64,000 nt of DNA, taken from contig NZ_JRPR02000002.1 in the NCBI RefSeq assembly GCF_000763135.2, forward strand, positions 124,001-188,000. Direction: 5' to 3'. This stretch comes from Helicobacter jaachi (GTDB taxonomy: Bacteria; Campylobacterota; Campylobacteria; Campylobacterales; Helicobacteraceae). Below the pieces are notes generated by a model. The model ran no database searches. It saw only the letters and a program-made list of their open reading frames with translations, and was not told where the DNA came from. The first letter of the stretch is position 1, and each line of letters opens with the position of its first letter. The translations under genes were made by a program, and so were the position numbers. Shown one piece after another: positions 17,959 through 27,659 of the stretch.

Positions 17959-19122
17959 CTAATCTTTTTGATTGCGCAGATATGTAGGCACATCAATGCT
18001 GTCATTATTAAATAAGCTATAATCATCGCTTGCATGGTAGCTCTCTCCTGAAGCTCTGCGGAGCTGGAGGCTCTTGCGAGAATGCTCTAAATCCTTATCT
18101 GCTGGTGTTTGCACAGAGGGCGTGTCACCTACTACTTCTTTTTCAAAGCCTGTAGCGACCACTGTTATACGCACAAAATCTTGCTGCGCATCGCCTTTGA
18201 GCGTGCATGTGCCAAATACAATATCCGCTTCAGAATCTGCAGCAATGGCATCTACAATATTCATTGCCTCAGCAATTTCGGCTAGTGGATAATCTCTGTG
18301 GATTTCAAAATTCACAAGCACGCCTTTTGCGTCTTTAATGGAAATATTATCAAGCAAGGGGGATTCTAATGCCATACGCATAGCATCGCACGCGGCGCTA
18401 TCGCCATTTGCCTCACCTGTTCCCATAAGTGCTAAGCCTTTATGACTCATAACCGTCCTCACATCGGCAAAATCCACATTTATGTCGTTTGCCCCACTGC
18501 TCAAAATAACGCCTGATATGCCATTTACCGCGCGCGCAAGCACATCATTTACTATTTTAAAGCTCTCTTGAAAGCCACAATTTTTGGGGATAATGGATAA
18601 CAATCTTTCATTGGGGATAACAATAATACAATCGCTCTCTGCCTTAAGATTGCGCAAGCCCTCTTCGGCTAAGCGCGTGCGCTTGCCTCCCTCCCATTTA
18701 AAAGGCTTAGTTACAATAGAGACGGTGAGCGCGCCCACTTCTTTGGCAGCCTTAGCCACCACAGGGGCAGCCCCCGTGCCTGTGCCACCGCCAAGCCCTG
18801 CGGAGATAAAGACAATATCAGAGCCACTAAGCGTTTGCTTAAGCTCCTCATAAGTCTCCAAAGCAGCTTTCTCGCCAACATCTGGGTGCATACCTGCTCC
18901 TAAGCCTTTTGTGAGTTTCTCACCAAGCTTCATTTTAACATTAGCGTTCGCGCCCTCAAGATGCTGCACATCGGTATTTGCAGCAATAAGCTTAATGGCT
19001 TTATGTGGGTTAGTCTTTGCAAGATGGCTTATCATATTTGTGCCACCGCCACCAACGCCAATAGCGGTAATCACCGCGCCTTCTGGTCGAATTTCTTGTA
19101 TGTTTAAGTTGATGTTTTCCAT
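17959..19122 (-). CDS. ftsZ: Cell division protein FtsZ
   Basis: A 387-residue tubulin-like GTPase that forms the division ring. The GTP tubulin signature GGGTGTG is at 111-117, the N-terminal G-box GVGGGGTNM at 22-30, and the T7-loop region around NVDFADVRTVM. The C-terminal tail ends DVPTYLRNQKD, the conserved FtsA-binding peptide. An open frame extends upstream to 19233, but ATG 19122 has AGGGGAG before it and gives the standard N-terminus. It follows ftsA by 10 nt. Confidence 0.97.
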   Translation of the reverse strand: MENINLNIQEIRPEGAVITAIGVGGGGTNMISHLAKTNPHKAIKLIAANTDVQHLEGANANVKMKLGEKLTKGLGAGMHPDVGEKAALETYEELKQTLSGSDIVFISAGLGGGTGTGAAPVVAKAAKEVGALTVSIVTKPFKWEGGKRTRLAEEGLRNLKAESDCIIVIPNERLLSIIPKNCGFQESFKIVNDVLARAVNGISGVILSSGANDINVDFADVRTVMSHKGLALMGTGEANGDSAACDAMRMALESPLLDNISIKDAKGVLVNFEIHRDYPLAEIAEAMNIVDAIAADSEADIVFGTCTLKGDAQQDFVRITVVATGFEKEVVGDTPSVQTPADKDLEHSRKSLQLRRASGESYHASDDYSLFNNDSIDVPTYLRNQKD

Positions 19123-19132
19123 ATAGCTCCCC

Positions 19133-20524
19133 TTAAAATAATTGACTAATCCATTGACTGACCCATTTATAGAATCTGACAAATATATTACTATGCTTGT
19201 CATTCTCAAAGGTTCTAAGCTGGGATAAATCATCTGGTTTATGCGTAATCTTTGCGCTTGATGTGCTAGTTTCTTGCAATGCGTTCTTTGGCAGCTCGAT
19301 ATTGCTCATATCATTGCTATCTACGCTGATATTGCTCTTGCGATAGCGAATCTTTTTTTCATAATCCATTTCGTAATTGGTATGTTGCCCTGCGCCGTGA
19401 AGTATTAAGCCCACCGCAGTGGCACTCTGCGTGCCTTTTAATCCATCAAAAAGTCCGCCAACGGCTGTAGGCTTTGAAATCCTAACTGGGCGTCTAAAAA
19501 ATATGCTTGAGGCAAATTCCTGCATACCCTCAAGATTTGCCATACCGCCCGTGAGGGTGATGCCCGCACCGATTTTATCCTTTAAGCCACTTTTTTCAAT
19601 ACTTTTTGCTAAAAGTTGCAAAGTCTCCTCCACACGCGCAGAAATCACAGCATGCACAATCTCTAAGCTCACATTTGTAGTCGCGCTCTCACTTGTCATA
19701 ACAGGGACCTTAATAGATTTTGTTTTATCCTCATCGCTTAAAATTAGTTTGCCATATTCGGTTTTAATCTGCTCGGCAATGCTTGGGTGGGCGTTTAGCG
19801 CAGTGGCTAAATCAACGGTGATATTATGTGAGCCCACACTTAAAAAATCGCTATATCGCATAGAATAGCCGCTATAAATCATTAAATCACAAGTTTGCCC
19901 GCCCATATCAATGCAGGCTACACCTAGTTCTTTTTCCTCATTGCTTAAGACCGCAATTGCCGAAGCATACGCGCTTAGGACAATATTTTCAATTTCTATG
20001 CCGCTTTCACGCACGGCGCGCTTTAGATTCTCTAATGCAGTTTTTTTGGCTGTTACAATATGCACAAAGGCCTCTAGGCGCGAGGCACTCATACCCATAG
20101 GGTCTTCGGCATAGCTTTGGTCATCAAGCCTAAATTCATAGGGCAAGGCGTGGATAAGCACATGGTCTTCGGGGATAACGGCATTATAAATGGCTGTTTG
20201 CATGACGCGATTAATCTCTTTTAGTCCAATCTCACTATTTGGCACATTTACCACCGCAGATTCTCTAATGCTTTTTGTGTATGCGCCAGAAAGTGAGATG
20301 ATAGCTTTATCTACCTTTTCTCCTGAAACTCTTTTGGCGTCATTTACAGCATTTCTAATTGCCATTGATGCGAGCTCAATATTAGTAATAGAACCCTTTT
20401 TAATGCCATCAGCCTTATGTATGCCCGTGCCAATAATATAGGGCGTGCCATCTTCTTTAATTTCAGCAATAATGGCACAAATTTTTGTTGAGCCAATGTC
20501 AATGCCTAATATGATTTTATTCAC
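19133..20524 (-). CDS. ftsA: Cell division protein FtsA
   Basis: A 463-residue actin-like ATPase that tethers FtsZ to the membrane. It has the phosphate-1 motif LGIDIGSTKICAII at the N-terminus, the SHS2 subdomain, and phosphate-2 ACIDMGGQTCDLMIY (about 208-222). It ends with an amphipathic membrane-targeting helix (FVRFYKWVSQWISQLF). The start is GTG at 20524 with GAGG upstream. The order surA-like, ftsA, ftsZ is the H. pylori order. Confidence 0.96.
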   Translation of the reverse strand: MNKIILGIDIGSTKICAIIAEIKEDGTPYIIGTGIHKADGIKKGSITNIELASMAIRNAVNDAKRVSGEKVDKAIISLSGAYTKSIRESAVVNVPNSEIGLKEINRVMQTAIYNAVIPEDHVLIHALPYEFRLDDQSYAEDPMGMSASRLEAFVHIVTAKKTALENLKRAVRESGIEIENIVLSAYASAIAVLSNEEKELGVACIDMGGQTCDLMIYSGYSMRYSDFLSVGSHNITVDLATALNAHPSIAEQIKTEYGKLILSDEDKTKSIKVPVMTSESATTNVSLEIVHAVISARVEETLQLLAKSIEKSGLKDKIGAGITLTGGMANLEGMQEFASSIFFRRPVRISKPTAVGGLFDGLKGTQSATAVGLILHGAGQHTNYEMDYEKKIRYRKSNISVDSNDMSNIELPKNALQETSTSSAKITHKPDDLSQLRTFENDKHSNIFVRFYKWVSQWISQLF

Positions 20525-20531
20525 TTTTGCC

Positions 20532-22028
20532 TCACTTGCTTACATCGATGTAAATAGTTGTCTTATAGGTTTTATTAAGATAATCTGCTAGCGCATTTAA
20601 AAGGGCTTCGTATTTAGCACCCTTAGCAAGCATAAGGGCTTCATTATTTTGCACTAAGGGCGTTGCGGATTGCTCTAATATGCGATATAACACAGCCTTA
20701 TCATCAAAGAGGACATAGCCTTGCTTATTTTTAGATTCAAATACTTGAGAGATAAAATAGCCCCTCTCCTGTTCATTTAGCGTGAGTATAGCGCCATTAT
20801 AGAATCTATCAACAAATCCCATATCGCTACCGCTAAAATTTGCGACACTTCTTTGAGCTAGCTCTGCGAGTGCTTCTTTGCGCTTATTGCGTTCATACAA
20901 TGCTTTGACCGCGCTTTTAGCCTCTTCAAAGCTTTGGTTAGCGCTCTCTTTTTTGCTCATTAGTCTTAATGTCACAAAGCCCTCACTTGCCTCAATGGGC
21001 TTTAGCACTTGTCCTACTTGAGCAGCTTTCATATCTGCGACAACTAAATCTATGCCGTCTTTCACAAAAAAGCGCTCATTATCTTTGATAGTGATGATTT
21101 CGCCCTTTTTGCTGCTATTTTTGAGATTAATATACTCCCTTTTAGCCGCGCTTTCTGCCTCTATTTTCTGCACATCGCGCACAAGTTTTTCTCTACTCTC
21201 TTCTAGACTCATTAAATGCCCACTATCATCGATATAGTCGCTTTTAAAATCATCATAATGCTTTTTAAGTGCCTCATCATCGGGAGTATAGGCATTAAAA
21301 GGCACAAGGATATATTCAATTTCAAATTCCATAGGCGTTTTCCAATTCTGAGCATTTTGCTCCCAAAATGCTCTAATGTCTGCCTCGTTTGCTGTAAATT
21401 TTACTTGCGTGATAGGGAGGCTTTTTACCATAAGTCTATCGCGCACAGAGCTTGACATCTCTAGTGTAGCCACTTCTAGGGGTGTAACGGAGATGAGCAT
21501 ACCCATTTGATTAGCATTCACAACGCCCAAAAGTTTTTGCACAAGCATTTCATTGCGCAGCATTTCCTCAAAATCACTCTTGCTTATTTGCATACTTTGT
21601 AGGGCTCTCTCATAGACCTCGTGGCTAAAATTGCCCTTTTCATCGACATACACATTAGCATTTAATATTTCTCTGCCTACTTCCTCATCGCTCACCATTA
21701 AGCCTAAATCTTGCGCAAAATTGCGAATTTGAGCTTGCTGGATAATCCTCTGCAATGCGATTTGTGGTATGCCTAATTGTTTGGCTTGCGCCTCATCTAA
21801 AATACCGCCTAGCTGCGGAATTTTAGCATATTCGTTTAGGACTTGATTATATACCCTTTGATATTCATCGATGTGAATGTCAATATCACCTACACTCGCC
21901 ACTTTATCGCTACCAAAGCCAAATCCGTAAGAACCCCAATTTACCGAGCCTGCACCAATAAATGCAATGGCGCTAATCCAAATAGTGATGACAAGCCATT
22001 TTTTATGCTTTTGCATCCAAGTAATCAT
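20532..22028 (-). CDS. SurA/PpiD-like periplasmic folding factor
   Basis: A 498-residue protein with one N-terminal transmembrane anchor (about 11-28). A SurA_N-like helical domain follows (about 45-170, QRIIQQAQIRNFAQDLGLMVSDEEVG), then a region resembling a degenerate PPIase domain (about 230-390). It resembles PpiD-type anchored chaperones that help outer-membrane proteins fold. I do not see a clear parvulin active site, so isomerase activity is uncertain. It is the first gene of the ftsA-ftsZ cluster. Confidence 0.75.
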   Translation of the reverse strand: MITWMQKHKKWLVITIWISAIAFIGAGSVNWGSYGFGFGSDKVASVGDIDIHIDEYQRVYNQVLNEYAKIPQLGGILDEAQAKQLGIPQIALQRIIQQAQIRNFAQDLGLMVSDEEVGREILNANVYVDEKGNFSHEVYERALQSMQISKSDFEEMLRNEMLVQKLLGVVNANQMGMLISVTPLEVATLEMSSSVRDRLMVKSLPITQVKFTANEADIRAFWEQNAQNWKTPMEFEIEYILVPFNAYTPDDEALKKHYDDFKSDYIDDSGHLMSLEESREKLVRDVQKIEAESAAKREYINLKNSSKKGEIITIKDNERFFVKDGIDLVVADMKAAQVGQVLKPIEASEGFVTLRLMSKKESANQSFEEAKSAVKALYERNKRKEALAELAQRSVANFSGSDMGFVDRFYNGAILTLNEQERGYFISQVFESKNKQGYVLFDDKAVLYRILEQSATPLVQNNEALMLAKGAKYEALLNALADYLNKTYKTTIYIDVSK

Positions 22029-22227
22029 TGAAGTTTAACCTTTGTAGCTTTTTAAAAGCGCGTATTGTATCATTAAAAGGCGAAAAAAACAAATATTGTT
22101 TGTATCTTTAGGCACTTTCAAGCAAATTTGATAAAAATTATTCGCCCAACATAAAAGATTGAAAAATAAAAGTAAAATTATATAAAAGTTATTGTAAAAA
22201 ATTGTGGGAAGTGTGTAAAAAAGTCTC

Positions 22228-22304
22228 TGGTGGACCTTGCAGGATTCGAACCTGCGACCAATCGGTTATGAGCCGAGTGCTCTGACCAGCTGAGCTAAAG
22301 GTCC
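22228..22304 (-). tRNA. tRNA-Met (anticodon CAT), overlapped by rodA
   Basis: A 77-nt tRNA. The acceptor GGACCTT pairs with AAGGTCC, followed by A-CCA. Anticodon loop CTCATAA gives CAT; the first anticodon stem pair is C-T. I take it as elongator tRNA-Met; a lysidine-type tRNA-Ile is less likely but not excluded. The rodA frame on the same strand runs 39 nt into it and stops at the TAA of the loop. A promoter for it lies in the end of rodA. Confidence 0.88.
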
Positions 22305-23408
22305 CCGCTTGCTAGGGGTGGCATTATACTCAAAAACGAATCTAAAGGCAAGGACATTTTCAAGGATTGTAAAAAGTGTGATAAAGGTAATAAAGCTTGT
22401 GCCGCCATAGCTCATTAAGGGCAGTGGGATACCAACCACAGGGGCTAAGCCAATCACCATACATATATTAATGCCTACATACAAAAATATTAAAATAGCA
22501 ATGTAGCCTGTCACCACGCGCAAAAAATAATCTTTCCCATAGGTAAATCCCAAACTTAAAATATGCACAATAATGCAAAAAAAGAGTGTTAAAAGCCCAA
22601 ATGCGCCCAAAAGCCCAAAACGCTCGACAAAATATGCAAAAATAAAATCTGTATTTGCATAGGGTAAAAATTTGAGTTGGGATTGCGTGGCTTCTTCTTT
22701 TGATTTCCCAACTAAGCCACTCGCACCTACAGCAATAAGGGCTTGATTAACCTGATAGGGATAGTTTTCGGATACAAAATCTGTAATACGCTTTTTTTGA
22801 TAGTCTTTTAAAGGATTTGCCACATACGCTACAGGGGCTAAAATAAGCATAATAAGCCCTAGTGAAATCCAAATTTTTTTATTCACTCCCACTAGAAAAA
22901 GCGTGCCAAATCCAGTGAGTAGAATGACCATAGCTGTGCCTAAATCAGGCTCTTTTAGAATAATCATAAAAGGCACAAGGATAAAAGAGCTAATAATACA
23001 AAATTCTTTTATCCCGTAGCCTCCTTTTGGCGGGGGATTTCTAGCGATGTATGAAGCAAGCAGCAGCATAAGAAAAGTCTTTATAATCTCGCTTGGTTGG
23101 ATAGAAAAGCTCGTAAAGGGGATATTAATCCACCGCTGCGCACCAAGCTTTTGCGTGCCGATAAAATGCACCAAAATAAGCAGCATCAAGCACACAATAT
23201 ATAAAGCCACAATAATGCCATTAAGCTTTCTAAAAGGCACAAAAAAAAGCACCACCATAAGCCCACAACCCAAACTTATATATTTTATTTGTTTGGCAAA
23301 TAATACAGAATCTAGCTCATTAATGAGGAATAAAGATAGCGCTACAAGCGGCAACACCAGCAGCAGCAAAATATAATCAAAATGTGCTAAAATCCGTCTA
23401 TCAATCAC
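22266..23408 (-). CDS. rodA: Rod-shape SEDS peptidoglycan polymerase RodA
   Basis: A 380-residue SEDS-family membrane protein with about ten helices that polymerises lateral-wall peptidoglycan with a class B PBP. Conserved parts are FSIQPSEIIK (110-119), KEPDLGTAM and the C-terminal PLPLMSYGGTSF. The start is GTG at 23408 with AAGGAT upstream. The last 13 codons (RGPLAQLVRALGS) lie in the tRNA-Met gene and are not typical RodA sequence; the stop is the TAA of the anticodon loop. No earlier in-frame stop exists. Confidence 0.9.
   Translation of the reverse strand: MIDRRILAHFDYILLLLVLPLVALSLFLINELDSVLFAKQIKYISLGCGLMVVLFFVPFRKLNGIIVALYIVCLMLLILVHFIGTQKLGAQRWINIPFTSFSIQPSEIIKTFLMLLLASYIARNPPPKGGYGIKEFCIISSFILVPFMIILKEPDLGTAMVILLTGFGTLFLVGVNKKIWISLGLIMLILAPVAYVANPLKDYQKKRITDFVSENYPYQVNQALIAVGASGLVGKSKEEATQSQLKFLPYANTDFIFAYFVERFGLLGAFGLLTLFFCIIVHILSLGFTYGKDYFLRVVTGYIAILIFLYVGINICMVIGLAPVVGIPLPLMSYGGTSFITFITLFTILENVLAFRFVFEYNATPSKRGPLAQLVRALGS
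22323..22351 (-). promoter_or_regulatory. Sigma-70-type promoter for tRNA-Met inside rodA
   Basis: On the minus strand TTGCCT (22351-22346), 17 nt, then TATAAT (22328-22323). The spacing is ideal and the -10 perfect, placing initiation a few bases before the tRNA, within the last codons of rodA. Confidence 0.65.
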
Positions 23409-23492
23409 TCTTAATCCTTAAAATTTATAGAATCTAGCTTATAAAACGCTCAAAAACTAGTGAGCCAAAATGTGTAAAATTAGGCAGGTAAA

Positions 23493-24587
23493 ATGCAAGC
23501 ATTTATTGTATCAAATCTTGACTTAAAAAATGGCAAATTGCGCCTTGATAGCTATCTAAGCGCGCAGCTTGCCTGCAGTAAAAATCAAATTCATCATCTC
23601 ATTAAAGCGCAAGTAGTCTCCATAAATGGCGTGCCTTGCCACAAAAATGGCATATATCTTAAAGCTAGCGATAGTGTTAGCATACATCTAAACACAGATG
23701 GTGTAGATTCTATAAATGCCGCAAATTCCACAGATTCTATACATACAGAATCTAAAGCATTGCAAGCCATTATGCAGCATGATGCGCGCTTTAAGATTGA
23801 TATTTTGCACCAAGATGAGCATATACTCATCATTAATAAGCCCGCGCATTTAATTATCCACAAAGCTCCTAGTGTGAAAGAGCCAACGCTCACAGATTGG
23901 CTTAAATCTCAATCTCATATTTTACACACACTAAGTGGTGAGGAGCGCTATGGCATTGTCCATAGGCTTGATAAGCAAACTAGCGGGGCTTTAGCCATTG
24001 CTAAGTCGCATTTAGCTTATGCTGCTCTGCCCAAAGAGCTTAAAAGCCGTGAAATGGGTCGCTATTATTTAGCCATTATTGATATGCCGCTGCAAAAAAA
24101 TCAGCAAGTATCCTGCTATATGGGGCGTGCAGCGCATAATCGCCTAAAAATGAGCAAAATCCACATTGCCAATAATGCTCCAATTCCCAAAGGTGTGCGA
24201 GATTCAAAAAGTTCATTTGTAAAGCTTGCCACTTCAAATAATGGCGCACTTGAGCTTATTGCCATAAAGCTGCACACCGGACGCACACATCAAATAAGAG
24301 CGCATCTTGAAAGCCTCTCTCGTCATATTCTTGGCGATACACTCTATGGCTATAAGATAAGCCCTAAAACGCACAACTATCAGGATAGAATCTTGCTGCA
24401 TGCTTATATCCTTTATCTCATTCACCCCCAAACGCAGCAAAAATGCACTTTTAAAGCGCCCATTGCACTAGATATGTTAGAATTTATACAAACCCACTTC
24501 ACAAAGGATTTGCCCGATGGCTGCGAGGATATTATGGAGCTACTTGAAGTTGATAGGATTATGGGGCTTTTTGAGTGTTTTTCTTAG
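23493..24587 (+). CDS. RluD-family 23S rRNA pseudouridine synthase
   Basis: A 364-residue enzyme with an N-terminal S4 RNA-binding domain (about 15-68) and a RluA/RluD catalytic domain. The catalytic aspartate is Asp160 in HRLDKQTSG, and the later LHTGRTHQIRAHL motif is conserved. Between the domains, residues 71-88 (VDSINAANSTDSIHTESK) are encoded by three copies of the AGATTCT word and look like an inserted linker. The exact rRNA uridines cannot be told. The next gene overlaps its 3' end by 71 nt. Confidence 0.9.
   Translation: MQAFIVSNLDLKNGKLRLDSYLSAQLACSKNQIHHLIKAQVVSINGVPCHKNGIYLKASDSVSIHLNTDGVDSINAANSTDSIHTESKALQAIMQHDARFKIDILHQDEHILIINKPAHLIIHKAPSVKEPTLTDWLKSQSHILHTLSGEERYGIVHRLDKQTSGALAIAKSHLAYAALPKELKSREMGRYYLAIIDMPLQKNQQVSCYMGRAAHNRLKMSKIHIANNAPIPKGVRDSKSSFVKLATSNNGALELIAIKLHTGRTHQIRAHLESLSRHILGDTLYGYKISPKTHNYQDRILLHAYILYLIHPQTQQKCTFKAPIALDMLEFIQTHFTKDLPDGCEDIMELLEVDRIMGLFECFS
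23732..23756 (+). repeat. Composite inverted AGATTCT repeat inside rluD-like gene
   Basis: AGATTCT (23732-23738) and AGAATCT (23747-23753) face each other across 8 nt. The 25 nt are identical to the minus strand of the yjjP-like gene near 4878-4902. It encodes DSIHTESK. Confidence 0.8.
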
Positions 24588-25791
24588 CGCGTGTGTTTCA
24601 TCTTTGAATGAGAATCTAAAAGAAAATACCGCCTTGCCGCAGCTAGATTCTGTAAATACGCTTGTTGATGTCTCATCTGTGGGCTTTGAGTGGAAGTTTC
24701 TAAATGATGAAGCGGTGCAGGGCTTTGTCGTGTATCGCGCGCAATCCCTAAGTGGTAAGGGCTTGCAGAGGATTGCTATTATTAAAAACCGCTTTGCTAC
24801 GCATTATTATGACACAGGTTTATCGCCTCAAACTAAGTATATTTATGCCTTTGCCACGCTTGGCAACAATAAAGATGTCTCGCCAAAGGGTGAGCCTATA
24901 CATATTCAAACTTCTTTTATTGATGCGGTGGAGAGCGTTTTTGCTATTAACAACCAGCCGCGCAGCATTAAGCTGATTTGGTCGCCGCATGCTAATCCTA
25001 GCGTGGAGACTTATCTGCTGCAGCGGCTTAATAAGGCAGGTGAGTTTGAGACTATAGCGCATATTCCCCATCGCTTAAGCGTGGAGTATTTTGATAGTGA
25101 TTTAAAAGATGGAGAGACTTATACTTATCGCGTTATTGCTAAAAATTTTGAGGGGATAGAATCTAAGCCCTCAAAAAGCGTGAGTGTAAGCACTATCCCA
25201 CAACCTGCACCTATTGAAAATCTGCACGCTTCCAATGATATGCCGCGTGCGATTAATCTTTCATGGGAGGCTGCACCTGATACGCAAGGGGTAAGCAAAA
25301 AATATTATAAGGTTCTCTACTCAAGCGATGATAAAGACTATAAGACGCTTGCTACGACTAATCAAACACATTACACGCATAAGCTAAAAGCGGACGAAAA
25401 TGGCATAAGCTACTACTATCAAGTCGTGCTTATAGGCGATAATGGCTTAGAGGGGCGTATGAATACACAATCAGCCAAAGGCTCTAGCCTCCCTCCACCA
25501 AGCCAACCTACGCATTTTGAGGGCAAAATCATTGATGGTAAAGCCACGCTTTCTTGGCAAATCCCAAGCGATGATAGAATCCAAAGCTTTATTGTGTATC
25601 GTTATGAGGGCGCAATATGGGCGCAAAGCACGCGTTTTGTAGATATAGAGGGCAATAGCTTTGTGGATAAAGAAATGCAAAAGGGCAAGAAATATAGCTA
25701 CAGCGTGGTGAGTGTGGATAAAAATGGTATAGAATCTGCTCCCACAAAGAAAATTTTGCTCTTTGTAGAGGCTCAAGGGGCAAAGGAGTAA
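24517..25791 (+). CDS. Lipoprotein with fibronectin type III repeats
   Basis: A 424-residue exported lipoprotein. It has a signal peptide of about 25 residues with lipobox LSAC, then about four fibronectin type III-like modules. These show recurrent patterns such as WKFLNDEAVQGFVVYRA, YTYRVIAKNFEGIES and YSYSVVSVDKNGIESA. Such modules usually mediate protein contacts at the cell envelope. AAAGGA lies 8 nt before the ATG, so I keep this start although it overlaps the rluD-like gene by 71 nt. The H. pylori counterpart sits at the same place, with unknown function. Confidence 0.8.
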   Translation: MAARILWSYLKLIGLWGFLSVFLSACVSSLNENLKENTALPQLDSVNTLVDVSSVGFEWKFLNDEAVQGFVVYRAQSLSGKGLQRIAIIKNRFATHYYDTGLSPQTKYIYAFATLGNNKDVSPKGEPIHIQTSFIDAVESVFAINNQPRSIKLIWSPHANPSVETYLLQRLNKAGEFETIAHIPHRLSVEYFDSDLKDGETYTYRVIAKNFEGIESKPSKSVSVSTIPQPAPIENLHASNDMPRAINLSWEAAPDTQGVSKKYYKVLYSSDDKDYKTLATTNQTHYTHKLKADENGISYYYQVVLIGDNGLEGRMNTQSAKGSSLPPPSQPTHFEGKIIDGKATLSWQIPSDDRIQSFIVYRYEGAIWAQSTRFVDIEGNSFVDKEMQKGKKYSYSVVSVDKNGIESAPTKKILLFVEAQGAKE

Positions 25792-26987
25792 TGCCTCATT
25801 TTCTCGCTTCTAGCATTACCTTGCCTGCTTTGCCTTTTGCTTGTGGCGATTTTGAGTTTGTCTATGAAGCCTTTGATATGCGCCATAAAGAGCGCTCTCT
25901 TATCCTTGTGCGCCATAGGGGGCAAGATTTTTTCCTGCGTAAGATTAAAAGAGCATCAAATATGATTTTAAAATGTGAGAAAAGCTCCCACACGCAACCA
26001 ACGGGCGTAATTAAAAATGCGTTAAAAGTGCTTTTAGATTACCAAAGTAGCATTTTAAGCCATAATCTTAATAATAATTCACTAAGACAGAATCTACAAT
26101 CACCTTATGTGAAAACTATGGATTTTTTCTTAGATTTTGCGCAGCCTTGCCTTATTGAAGTGGGCTTTGGCTCGGGGCGACATCTTTTGCATTTAGCACA
26201 GCATAATCCTATGCTTACTTGCATAGGTATTGAAATCCACACACCCTCCATTGAGCAAATTCTTAGGCAAATTCAACTTTTACATCTTAATAATTTATTT
26301 ATCATTAAAGGCGATGCGCGCATTTTGCTTGAGATTATGCCCTCACACATTGCGGAGGGTATCTATGTGCATTTCCCTGTGCCGTGGAATAAAAAGCCTC
26401 ATAGGAGAGTATTTTCACATCATTTTTTGCACCAAGCCCTGCGCGTGCTAAAAGGGCATAAAATGCTGCATTTGCGCAGTGATGATGAGACATATATAAA
26501 AGATGCACTTCATCTTGCTTTGCAGCAGGAGCATATAAGCCTTGAAGTGCATAAAAATATAAAAGATGTTGTTACAAGCAAGTATGAAGCGCGCTGGGAG
26601 CGTGAGCATAAAGATATTTATGATATAAAAATTTTTAGCACACAAAATAGCGCGCAAAATCATCAAAATAGCACAAAAATTGCGCAAAATATGCAAAAAA
26701 ACTTCCTTTTTGATAAGATTCTAAGAAAAAATTTGGATAATTACACCAATTTTCCTTATAAGAAAATCGCTAAAGATTGGTTTTTACATATTGATAATGT
26801 GTATTGTGCGGGGGATACTTATGTGCTGGGCTTGTGTCTTGGGGACTTTAATCAGCCTCAAAATAAATTTTTGCAAATTGGCTTTTGTGAAAGTCAAGTA
26901 GCCCACTATATCAATGGCACGCCCATTCCCACACTTGCAGCTATCAAAGCACATAAGCATTTAATGCAGATTCTAACACAGGAGTGA
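25791..26987 (+). CDS. trmB: tRNA (guanine-N7-)-methyltransferase
   Basis: A 398-residue protein that makes m7G46 in tRNA. The TrmB core lies in the middle (about 110-265): LIEVGFGSGRHLLHLA, GIEIHTPSIEQIL and the substrate motif YVHFPVPWNKKPHRR. It is much longer than the usual 220-240 residues, with an N-terminal extension of about 110 residues and a C-terminal one of about 130, as in other Campylobacterota. The start codon overlaps the upstream stop by one base (TAATG). Confidence 0.9.
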   Translation: MPHFLASSITLPALPFACGDFEFVYEAFDMRHKERSLILVRHRGQDFFLRKIKRASNMILKCEKSSHTQPTGVIKNALKVLLDYQSSILSHNLNNNSLRQNLQSPYVKTMDFFLDFAQPCLIEVGFGSGRHLLHLAQHNPMLTCIGIEIHTPSIEQILRQIQLLHLNNLFIIKGDARILLEIMPSHIAEGIYVHFPVPWNKKPHRRVFSHHFLHQALRVLKGHKMLHLRSDDETYIKDALHLALQQEHISLEVHKNIKDVVTSKYEARWEREHKDIYDIKIFSTQNSAQNHQNSTKIAQNMQKNFLFDKILRKNLDNYTNFPYKKIAKDWFLHIDNVYCAGDTYVLGLCLGDFNQPQNKFLQIGFCESQVAHYINGTPIPTLAAIKAHKHLMQILTQE

Positions 26988-26990
26988 AGT

Positions 26991-27659
26991 TTGAGCGCAA
27001 TCATCGAGGCAAAAAATCTTAACCTTGGCTATAATGATGAATTAGTCATTAAAGATGCGACTTTTAGCATTAATGCCAAAGAGTTTGTATTTATCACAGG
27101 GGCTTCAGGAAGTGGCAAAAGCACTATTTTGAGTTCATTTTTTGGGCATTTGGGCGTAAAGAGCGGGCATCTTAATGTATTTGGCGTGAGTATGCAAAAG
27201 GCTTCAAAAAATCGCATTAATCACTTGCGCCGCAGCATTGGTATTGTCTTTCAAGATTATAAATTGATAAAAGAGTGGAATATCGAGCGCAATGTTATGC
27301 TGCCTATGGTGATTAATGGTTATAAAAAAGAAGTGTGCAAATCACAAGTAGAAAAGCTACTTGTGCATATTAAACTTTCGCATAAGGCGAGTAAATTCCC
27401 ACTAGAGCTAAGCGGTGGGGAGCAGCAGCGCGTGGCAATGGCTAGGGCATTAGCGCATAATCCTACGATTATTTTAGCCGATGAGCCAACGGGTAACCTT
27501 GATGATTACTCAAGCGAGCTTATTTGGAATCTGCTCAAAGGCGTGAATGAGCAGCTTGGTATCACGGTGGTTGTGGTTACGCATAGAATGCCAGATAGGC
27601 TTAATATCCCATATAGACGATTGCATATTGAAGAAGGAGTGGTGTATGAATTTGCTTAG
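26991..27659 (+). CDS. ftsE: Cell division ABC transporter ATPase FtsE
   Basis: A 222-residue ABC ATPase. Walker A is GASGSGKST (37-45), the signature is [15 protein letters not shown], and Walker B is [12 protein letters not shown]. FtsE with FtsX transmits ATP energy across the membrane to activate peptidoglycan hydrolases at the septum. The start is TTG at 26991 with CAGGAG upstream. It overlaps ftsX by 14 nt. Confidence 0.92.
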   Translation: MSAIIEAKNLNLGYNDELVIKDATFSINAKEFVFITGASGSGKSTILSSFFGHLGVKSGHLNVFGVSMQKASKNRINHLRRSIGIVFQDYKLIKEWNIERNVMLPMVINGYKKEVCKSQVEKLLVHIKLSHKASKFPLELSGGEQQRVAMARALAHNPTIILADEPTGNLDDYSSELIWNLLKGVNEQLGITVVVVTHRMPDRLNIPYRRLHIEEGVVYEFA

